Shown: in pieces, positions 56,971-64,000 of the stretch | Layout of the letters: every line of letters starts with the position of its first letter | Numbering within the stretch: position 1 is the stretch's first letter | NCBI GenBank assembly: GCA_039602395.1 | Contig: JBCNJP010000003.1 | Location: 71,707,917-71,771,916 of the forward strand | From: Deinandra increscens subsp. villosa | Lineage: Eukaryota; Streptophyta; Magnoliopsida; Asterales; Asteraceae | DNA: 64,000 nucleotides | Direction: 5' to 3' | Notes under the pieces: generated by a model | The model's database searches: none | What the model was told of the DNA's origin: nothing | What the model saw: the letters and a program-made list of their open reading frames with translations, nothing else | Position numbers and translations under genes: made by a program

Positions 56971-57059
56971 AAGAATCTTAGATTCGAGGCTCTCACGATA
57001 TAGATTCAAGCGTTTTTCTGGGTTTGTGTTCGGTTTTTGTTGAAGATTTGAAGTTTCTC

Positions 57060-57396
57060 GGTGTTTACGATCGTCGCTGCTGCTGTGTTCATCGAGTTTT
57101 TGGTGATTACGATCGTGTTTTCTGGGATGCGGTTGAAGATTGCCTGTTTACGACCCGGCAAGAAGTGTTTACGATTGTACTTGCTGCTTGTACTTGTGTT
57201 TACGACTTTGCAGAATCGTAAACAGAGTTTACGACATTTTCGGATCGGAATCAGGGATCGTAATCGGTGTTTACGATCGGAATCTTCGTTTACGACCAGG
57301 TGTTTACGACCAGGAGGTGTTTACGATCGGCCAGGCTGTCAAGAAATCGTAAACGGGTGTTTACGATCGGGAATAGGGATTACGATCGGAAACAGG
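57060..57396 (+). repeat. GTTTACGATCG word array in E9 leader
   Basis: About fifteen copies of GTTTACGA (often GTGTTTACGATCGG) or its inverse TCGTAAAC lie in 340 bp, irregularly spaced and mostly forward. E4 has the related array. A GC-rich imperfect hairpin (CCCCGGCCT...AGGCCAGGGG) follows at about 57517-57537. Confidence 0.88.
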
Positions 57397-57672
57397 GTTT
57401 TGCGGCAAAAAGTCACTTTTTCTCACTTTCACGGAAACGGGCGTAACTTTTGACTCGTTTGGAGTTAGAAGCTCAAATTTTTACACGACGTTCGTGACAT
57501 CAAGCCCCAGAATTGCCCCGGCCTTTAGGCCAGGGGAGCTCGTTTGGACCCCCAAATTCCACTCCGAAGGCCTCCGTTTTTCAGTTTTAAGTTTTTGACA
57601 CTATTCTTTGAATAGTACTTTTGCCGTTTTTGCCGTTTTTGCAGATTTTTCTAGTTTTTCAGAAGAAAGAAA

Positions 57673-59604
57673 ATGAGTTCAGTGGTTGAAGAAAAGAATA
57701 TATTTGAGGACGAAGATGCTGAGATATGCCCCAATCCTACTTGTGCTCGTATAATTCCTGGACTTAGGCAAATCTGTAAAAATTTTCAGTCAGAACTGTT
57801 TGAGGTAAAATGCGAAAGGAGTTCTTTTAAGGGTAGATGGCAAAAGAATGAGGATAAGGTAAAAGCTCAGAAACTAGACATAGTGAAATATCAGAAACTA
57901 GCAACTGAGAACGCTTATCTGTATGACAACGCTAAGTTAGAAATAGCTGAGCTTAGTAAGCAGATAGATGAACTTAAGCATAAAAACAATGAGTTGCAAG
58001 TAAAACTTGATATGAATCAAATGAGAAGCAAAAGAATGCTTGATGCTGGAAAGGAATTGTCACATGCTGTTGTGACTGGTCAAGTTGGGAAACACACACC
58101 TGGATTTGGATCAGAAAAGACTGATAAGGCCTTGGCTGCAAACAGCATTATTCCTCCACCAGTTCCCAGAGACATTATAGGAATACTTCTTAGTGAGGAT
58201 CAAGTTGAACGAACCAAGTCAGATTATAAAGAAGCTGCTCCTCCTATTGATAGTGTCTTGGTTGGAACTACACCATTGACTCAAGAGGAAATAGACAACG
58301 AGGCAAACATGACATATGGTGAAGGGAGAATAGAGGATGTATCAAGAGATGATGCTGAGTGCCAGGAGTATAACAGATGTCATAGCTCCAAGTCTGATGA
58401 AGCTGGGGTAGAGTTGAAACCATACCCTAAAATTGAAACCCCATGCTTGAAAGTTGTTGACGAAGTCAAAAGGGAAAAGGTGATCTTGACAACACGGCCT
58501 GAGGGGAAGATCTTTATGACATCTGGATCTATGTTTGACCAAGAACCAGATGTTGGGTATGACTTACCATCCTTCTCCTCCAAGTTCAAGGGACTAACTG
58601 ATGGAGTGATCAGTGAAGCTAAAGATGAGAAGCCAAAGATCACCATTAAGCATCCGAGTATGAAGCCAACAGCTGGAGTGAAGAATGAAAAACTAAAGGG
58701 AGTAGTTGTGTCTCCCATTTCTTCAGTTGGATCATGCAGTTGTTGTTGTAATTGCAAGAATGGTGCTTCAACGTCAACGAATCAAGGAAGCACAAAGACG
58801 GTTAAGACAGGTTCGACACAGGCTTCGAGGAACCAGCCAAGAGTCAATCTTGGATCAGCAAATGGACCAAAGAAGCAGACACAGAGCAAACCAGCTCCAT
58901 ATCAGCCACCAAAGACAAATGGGTACACGTCTGACTTCTACCTAAAGAAGCAGACTTGCTTTAATTGTGGCATCGCTGGTCATATTGCTAGAAACTGTCT
59001 TTATCGCCCCTATGAACCCTACTTTCCAAAAAGTCAAAGGGTTTCATCTCAGGAGTCTGTAAAGTCTAAGCCGATGATGGTGCAGGAACCTAAGGCAATG
59101 AAGACTGTTACTCCTAAGGTTAAACCTTCTGATCAACATTGGGGCGCTGCCAAAGCTGAAAGAAAATCTTTAAATCAAAACCACAGCTTTCCAAGTTACC
59201 AAAATTTTCAAAAACAGGTGAAGAAACCATTTTCAAAGCAATCAAAACTTGAAAAACCTAAAGTTACCCCTCCCAAGGTAACTAAAACTGTTTTGAAAAA
59301 TATTTCTAAAATGCAGAAGGTTGAAATACCTAAAGTCACAACTCAAAAGGTGACTAAAACAAAAACTGTGTTGAAAAGTGAACTAAAAATGAAGAAGGTT
59401 GAAACACCTAAAGTCACAACTCCAAAAGTGACTAAAACAAATGTTAAATCACCTGGAATTTGGAAGCCAAAAGTCAAGGCAGCTACAACCGAATCATCCC
59501 AACTTCCTGATCTTTCAAAAGGAATGTTTTTAAAAGAAATTTCATTCATTGATTCCTCAGGAGTACCCAGAAAAACAATGGCCTGGGTACTATTAGCTAA
59601 CTAA
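57673..59604 (+). CDS. E9 Gag (SIRE-like), intact
   Basis: This 643-codon ORF starts at the ATG after AGAAGAAAGAAA and ends at TAA. It would form the capsid of the retrotransposon particle. Residues about 30-125 are coiled-coil-like (CERSSFKGRWQKNEDKVK, LEIAELSKQIDELKHKNNEL). An acidic middle leads to a Cys cluster (CSCCCNC) and one zinc knuckle, CFNCGIAGHIARNC, at residues 429-442. The tail is Lys/Pro/Thr rich with repeated PKVT and KVTKT words (about 530-600). It ends SFIDSSGVPRKTMAWVLLAN, a segment that in autonomous relatives lies just before protease. The recognisable UBN2 capsid core is not obvious, so the N-part may be a shortened version. No pol follows, so protein for transposition must come from elsewhere. 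Confidence 0.85.
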   Translation: MSSVVEEKNIFEDEDAEICPNPTCARIIPGLRQICKNFQSELFEVKCERSSFKGRWQKNEDKVKAQKLDIVKYQKLATENAYLYDNAKLEIAELSKQIDELKHKNNELQVKLDMNQMRSKRMLDAGKELSHAVVTGQVGKHTPGFGSEKTDKALAANSIIPPPVPRDIIGILLSEDQVERTKSDYKEAAPPIDSVLVGTTPLTQEEIDNEANMTYGEGRIEDVSRDDAECQEYNRCHSSKSDEAGVELKPYPKIETPCLKVVDEVKREKVILTTRPEGKIFMTSGSMFDQEPDVGYDLPSFSSKFKGLTDGVISEAKDEKPKITIKHPSMKPTAGVKNEKLKGVVVSPISSVGSCSCCCNCKNGASTSTNQGSTKTVKTGSTQASRNQPRVNLGSANGPKKQTQSKPAPYQPPKTNGYTSDFYLKKQTCFNCGIAGHIARNCLYRPYEPYFPKSQRVSSQESVKSKPMMVQEPKAMKTVTPKVKPSDQHWGAAKAERKSLNQNHSFPSYQNFQKQVKKPFSKQSKLEKPKVTPPKVTKTVLKNISKMQKVEIPKVTTQKVTKTKTVLKSELKMKKVETPKVTTPKVTKTNVKSPGIWKPKVKAATTESSQLPDLSKGMFLKEISFIDSSGVPRKTMAWVLLAN

Positions 59605-60385
59605 TCTCTTTGAGAGGTAAAATGTCAAAATCAGCATGAAAGGTACTGTTCTTAACTTGGTTGTTTGAATGATGAGGCAACAAAGGGTCTTTTGAGTCAA
59701 ACCCACTTCATTAAAGTTTTAATTGAGCAGTTGATTGATTATGTGTTTGACCTCAAATGAAATAACGTGTGCATGTCATGAAACCCAATTTTTCTAAAAT
59801 TTTCAAAATCAATACTTTGAAAGTTAGCTTGGCCAGATGTCTTCAAAATTTTGTGTTTTGTTCGTTTAAGTGTGTTTGTGTGTTTTATCTTTATTGTTTA
59901 AAAAAAAAAATTGAAAAAATGATGTTCACAAAATTGTGACATTAAAAATCAAAAAGCAAGGGGAAGAAATGGAAAAGATGAAAATGTTGACCCCTCAAAA
60001 GTAGTGTGCTTTTCAATTTTTAATTGTTTCTTGTTTTTGAGAAGTTTAGGGGAAGTAAAATGAATGTTCGGGTTGGAGATGGCTGACACGCGTAAGGCGG
60101 AAGTGAAAGGCAAGCTCCACGGTGATATGCTCGGTAGGCTCGACCTAAACTTATGACCTCCAATGAAAGTGCAGTGAACTTAAAAGATATATATGTTTAG
60201 TTTCCCATCCCAGGTTGCATGGTTTAAAAAACTAAGTCCCGGCAAAAACGGGTTGAGAGTGGTAATTATACCTAGTATTCACTCTCTCACACGCCATGTT
60301 TATGCTATCTTGACAACACCACAGAGCAAATGAAAATGAAAAAAAAAGAAAAGAAAATGAAAAAGAAAAGAGAATAAATAATCAC

Positions 60386-60434
60386 TCAGTTGGTCTTCTT
60401 TGCGTGCTTAGCGGCCGACCTGATCACCAACTGA
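60386..60434 (+). repeat. E9 hairpin of the CGACCTGAT family
   Basis: Arms TCAGTTGGT (60386-60394) and ACCAACTGA (60426-60434), 9 bp perfect. The interior reads CTTCTTTGCGTGC...GCCGACCTGATC, matching the E6 hairpins at 52754-52994 with different arms. Confidence 0.85.
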
Positions 60435-60883
60435 TGGTTAATGAAATAAGTGGTAATCATAACGGTGTTGCATGGTTCTTCAAGCTGGGGGTTTGTGAAT
60501 CCTCAATAAACTCTGAGGTTGGGTAGGTTTTGCTGTGTACGCTTGGGTGTGGGGACAATTAAACATGACGGTAATAATGTACTATATTAAGCATGACGCA
60601 TTCGGTTGGGATTAAACGGGTTTGAGTTTAAAGCGGACAAACATACCGGCAATCACCTGGACTAGTCAAGTAACTGAAGCTGAAAAGGGTTCCTCAGTCA
60701 GATTCATACGGTTTGATCCCTTGTAAACTTTCTCATGTTTGGTTTGGTAAGTATTTGTTTAGTTTTTATCTTTCGTGTGTGAGTCGTTAAGTTCTTTTTA
60801 GTGTGTTTTCGTCTTGGCCAGGTTGATTTGAGAAGTCAAAATGTCGTTTCCATGGGTTTTAATGCATGACAATATGCCCCCGA

Positions 60884-61090
60884 CAGATCTTGCCAAATTT
60901 TTAGGGGAAGGAGTATGGGATAATAAGTATTATCCGAAGGTAACTCGAGGATGATACTTATTATCTAATGGAAAAGACTTCCTCCGTCAGATCTTGACAA
61001 ATTTTTAGGGGAAGGAGGGAGGATAATAAGTATTATCCGAAGGGAACTCGAGGATGATACTTATTATCTAATGAAAAGACTTCCATAATA
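60884..61090 (+). repeat. 104-bp tandem duplication in E9
   Basis: CAGATCTTGCCAAATTTTTA at 60884 recurs (one change) at 60988, followed in both units by AGGGGAAGGAG, a stem-loop and AAAGACTTCC. Period about 104 bp. Confidence 0.85.
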
Positions 61091-61129
61091 CATAGTATCT
61101 GAAGGGAACTCGAAGATAATATGTATTAT
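60919..61129 (+). repeat. Three E9 stem-loops with matched arm changes
   Basis: Stem-loops lie at 60919-60965, 61022-61068 and 61085-61129. The first two have arms GATAATAAGTATTATC and GATGATACTTATTATC. The third has ATAATACATAGTATCT and AGATAATATGTATTAT. The loop GAAGGGAACTCGA (or one change) is shared. Confidence 0.85.
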
Positions 61130-61141
61130 CTCAGGGGAAGT

Positions 61142-61171
61142 CCTTAGCTGAGGGGAAGTAATCAGCTAAGG
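61142..61171 (+). repeat. E9 hairpin CCTTAGCTG/CAGCTAAGG
   Basis: Nine perfect pairs around a 12-nt loop that contains the PPT-like AGGGGAAG. Confidence 0.8.
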
Positions 61172-61905
61172 GGAAGTCTTTAAAGGTCTTGGGTTCAGGG
61201 GAAGTTTTATAAGAAAACCCGTAATCTATATTAGGGTTTTTGGTTAAAATAATATTAATTTGAATCATCTGAACTGATGATAATTACCTTCTAACCCAAA
61301 GACCAGTCATCAAATGTCTGGTGGAGTATATTTTTTAAAAATGTGTGTCAGACAGGTTGATGATAGAAAAGCAACAATTTGCTCAAAGTTAAAGAACCAG
61401 CCGGTCAAGACTTCCATTTGAAAAGCAACTGTTCAGGGGAAGTTGTTGGTGTCTTTACAAGTATCCAAAAATGTCAAAAGTTTTTCAAAGAAAATGCCCA
61501 CAAGTTTAGGGGAAGCTGAAGATCTCAATTCAATTCTTTGAAAAAGAAAATGATACAGAGAGCAGTCAGAGATCATGAAGTTTGAAAATCAACAATCAAG
61601 TTCTCCAAAGTTAGGAGGTTTTCAAAATTTACCCTCTAATTTTTGGAGATTCAAGACAGTTACCGAAGATTCAGCAAGAACCAGTTCTTTCAAAAGAAGC
61701 AAGTCATTGAGAATCCTCCATCTCATTGCTTGTTCAAATTCAAGAAGTTCGAGCTGATGCTGATCAAGAGGAAGTCCCAAGTGCCCGTCATGAAACCTAT
61801 TGAAGATTTCTGCGGAAAGAATCTTCATCAACGTCTTTGCCAGCCACTCAAGAAGAAGAATTTCAAAGATCAAAGACATTTAATATCACAAGCCTAGGGG
61901 AAGAT

Positions 61906-62336
61906 TGTAGAGGCTAGATTATGAGGCTTGTAATATTAAATACGTTGGGCTGGGCTTAGAGGGTTTAATTAGATTAGTAGGCTAGTTTTATTATGTTTAG
62001 GCTAGTTTACTATTAGATTGGGCATGGGCTTGGGTTTATGATTGGGCTTATTGGGTTTATGATTAGCCCATGTGCTTGTAAGAGGTGGTATAAATACCAC
62101 CTCATGTTGATGATCAAGTAAGCTTTTGAGGTTGCCATTTACGATTTCTTCATACTCTTGGGTGTTCACGACCGGTTTCTTCAAGCTTCAAATAGTAGTT
62201 GTTCTTCATTCAAGACTTGATCTTTATCGAAGATCTAGTCTCTTCTTCTACTATTTTCTTGAATCGATCTCTCACGAGGATTCCGCACTCGTGTTTGATT
62301 AGTATATCGTGTGTTTGGGAGATTTCAGGACCTACA
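61906..62336 (+). repeat. E9 3' LTR
   Basis: 431 bp, apparently identical to the 5' LTR by reading. It is preceded by PPT CCTAGGGGAAGAT and followed by GAGGT. Confidence 0.95.
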
Positions 62337-62341
62337 GAGGT

Positions 62342-63472
62342 TCTGGCACAGCTGGAGCATCTGGATCGGCTGGTGCATTTGCATCTGGGGGGGGGGGGTC
62401 ATCTGATCCCTATAACATCATGCCCATATCCTCCGTCAGTACAAATCAAATTGCTAAGGGTATTCATGAGATTGGAACAATTAAAGATGGAGAGTTCATT
62501 TGTGAACTTACGATTGAATAAATACAAGCCATCTTTTTTTTGAATGAATAAGAGATGAACAACACAACCGAAGCTGAGCCTGTGGTGTATAAAGAATCCC
62601 CTGAAGATGATTTATTTGATGAAGTTGAAGTGGAGGATATTACCGAAGAAGAATATCCTGAAATGTATTCCAATTTCAACAACAATTCTAATGATGAGGA
62701 GTTTGGTGAATTCTTTTCAAAAGAAAAGGGAAATGAGGTTGAGGTTGAAATCAAGAAGAAAGATGCTGCTATTCTAGATGATCCAGTTTCTAAAGAGGCA
62801 AAGCAACAAAAAGAATGGAGGGATTTTGATGAGTATATCAAGAAGTTTCATGCAAACTTTACTCCACCTCCAAAGCCTCCGAAGCAACAAAAACATATTA
62901 AGTTTGAGGGTCAGGTGTCTGGTAATATTATAAGTTGGATGTACGATGAGAGATTGAAATGCTATGGAATCAAATGATAGTTTGGTATCCAGTATTTGAA
63001 ATGTGCTGAAGACTTTAGCAGTTTACCGGTGTGGGATGTGAGAGAGCTTACTAGAAAACCATTAATCAATTATGATAATGAGTGGATGGTTAATTACTTC
63101 AAGAGAATGTTAGACTTTGAATGCCAGAATACATTCAAGTTCTTAAAACCTCAACTGCCAAAGAGGGTTGAACATCCGACCAAGAAGCATCCGGAAGCTG
63201 GCAAGCCATGGATAGTCTTCAAGTTTAAGAAGAAGCCACGCTTGATGAAAAATATTCCTCTGAAGAAAATGGAACTTGACTTCATTGAGACTTTGCATTG
63301 GTGTTATTATGATGATAAGACTAGTGACGCGGTAATTGTGGTGAAGGAAGAATACAAGGTGGTCCGAGTGTTTGATCCAATGTGGCTGATCAACTTGTCA
63401 AAGGCAGACATTGATAAACTATATCATTCTAGGATACTGTTTCATCCGTATTTCATGGAACAAGCCATGTAA
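62342..63472 (+). pseudogene. E6 extra ORF, second part
   Basis: This continues the ORF cut by E9. A Gly/Ser/Ala-rich linker (SGTAGASGSAGAFASG, with a run of 12 G at 62387-62398) leads to IMPISSVSTNQIAKGIHEIG and a stop. From 62555 another stretch is strongly acidic (DDLFDEVEVEDITEEE) then basic (PPPKPPKQQKHIKFEG). After a stop at 62975 the last part (62980-63472) encodes a folded-looking segment: FSSLPVWDVRELTRKPLI, MVNYFKRMLDFECQN, KKMELDFIETLHWCYYDDKT, VIVVKEEYKVVRVFDPMWL, ADIDKLYHSRILFHPYF. I do not recognise a catalytic motif. The C-terminal block may be a nucleic-acid or scaffold domain, but this is not shown. It ends about 130 bp before the 3' LTR. Confidence 0.65.
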
Positions 63473-63588
63473 TTTCAGCAGGCGATTCAAACTTGTTTTG
63501 CATTTGACATATAGGCTGGAAGAAACCATCGGAGGGTATGGACTGGGGAGATGACAAAGACTTGAAGATGTGAGGACCTGACCAGCAT

Positions 63589-63604
63589 AAGCCAAGGGGG
63601 AGTT
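63589..63604 (+). other. E6 polypurine tract
   Basis: AAGCCAAGGGGGAGTT lies directly before the LTR start TGTTAGAACATAG. Confidence 0.85.
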
Positions 63605-64000
63605 TGTTAGAACATAGAATGGCTGAAGCTGGATCAGTGTGAAGAAATAATAGAAGATGAAGCTTACTACACTAACAACGAACTGGGACATGAACCTAGG
63701 AACGAACTGAGCCACGAACTGGCAGTTCGTGGGTGGTCCAGTTCGTTGGCAGCTTATTTCTATATATATATGTAATAGGTGTAGATAGTTGAAGTTTCTT
63801 GGTCCTTTTGTATGTGTTTTCCACTGTGTTAGCTTGAGAGAATTCTGGTCTGATTTTGTTGTATTTTTTGTTTGTCCAAATCAATGAAATTTAGCTTTAT
63901 TTAGATCGTATCGTGTCATCAATCATGTTTCCAATCGAGTTGTAGCTCCCCGGCCCGTCCGAACGCACTTTCAACTTCGACAGGCTCTTCCATAAAATGC
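63605..64000 (+). repeat. E6 3' LTR, right end outside window
   Basis: Starts TGTTAGAACATAGAATGG after the PPT. It contains CGAACTG words and the inverted CAGTTCG, including a palindrome at 63712-63732 (arms CCACGAACT/AGTTCGTGG), then a TATATATATATG promoter-like stretch at about 63761-63772. No 5' LTR of E6 is in the window because its 5' end is fused to E5 gag. Confidence 0.8.

Larger units (their letters stand above)
59605..61905 (+). mobile_element. E9 structured non-coding 3' region
   Basis: About 2.3 kb lies where pol would be. It contains hairpin 4 of the CGACCTGAT family (60386-60434), a 104-bp tandem duplication (about 60884-61090), three related stem-loops (60919-61129), another at 61142-61171, and many AGGGGAAG words that copy the PPT core. 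No enzyme motif was found. Confidence 0.8.
56525..62336 (+). mobile_element. E9, 5.8-kb gag-only SIRE-like element
   Basis: A complete LTR element has two 431-bp LTRs that appear identical, primer site, intact gag ORF and PPT CTAGGGGAAGAT. There is no pol: the 2.3 kb after gag is non-coding but rich in hairpins. It sits inside the extra ORF of E6. LTR identity and an open gag mean a recent, probably trans-mobilised insertion. Confidence 0.93.

Noticed and set aside
54499..63472. Retroviral-type envelope gene in E6
   Set aside because: No signal peptide, glycoprotein-like cysteine pattern or transmembrane helix is visible; kept as an uncharacterised extra ORF.

Overview
This window comes from a plant nuclear genome. 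The likely source is a eudicot in or near the daisy family (Asteraceae), inferred from recall of its Tekay, Athila and SIRE retroelement proteins. It is a stack of nested transposable elements around one apparent host gene. There is no bacterial-style operon, CRISPR array or rRNA. Everything here was read by eye, with no database search.

Left block (1-21339). A Tekay-type Ty3/gypsy chromovirus (E1, plus strand) has 2.6-kb LTRs, a PBS, gag, and protease-RT-RNase H-integrase-chromodomain pol, broken by three in-frame stops and one deletion frameshift. Its 3' LTR is split at 8293 and resumes at 20535. About 12.2 kb of minus-strand elements lie in the split: E2, a Copia LTR with non-coding interior (8294-~12080); E3, an Athila-type element with gag-protease but no polymerase (~12195-18976); a 500-N assembly gap; and E4, the LTR and leader of a SIRE-like Copia (19477-20534).

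Middle (21340-27250). After a decayed Copia tail comes the one convincing host gene: an intact, intronless SPARK-type receptor-like kinase on the minus strand (22444-24309), resembling Arabidopsis At1g11050. About 1 kb upstream of it is a 502-bp non-autonomous Helitron.

Right block (27250-64000). A Ty3 LTR, an uncharacterised pre-gag ORF and a truncated gag (E5) run directly into a long SIRE-lineage Copia element (E6), which continues to the window end. E6 is split by three later insertions: E7, an 11.2-kb minus-strand LARD with 3-kb near-identical LTRs and TSD GCGAT; E8, a 2.2-kb non-autonomous element with TSD GTTCT; and E9, a 5.8-kb gag-only SIRE-like element. E9's LTRs look identical, and it interrupts an extra ORF that E6 carries downstream of pol. 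That extra ORF has its own TATA-like promoter region.

The most unusual signal is in the non-coding DNA. Several unrelated elements (E3, E6, E7, E9) carry families of short hairpins whose loops or flanks are conserved while both stem arms change together. SIRE-like elements also carry family-specific short words (for example GTTTACGATCG, GGTACGCTGG, CACTTCGTAAG) scattered through LTR and leader, and several of their TATA boxes lie at the centre of perfect palindromes. These patterns fit either selected RNA structure or a copying process that repairs one arm from the other.
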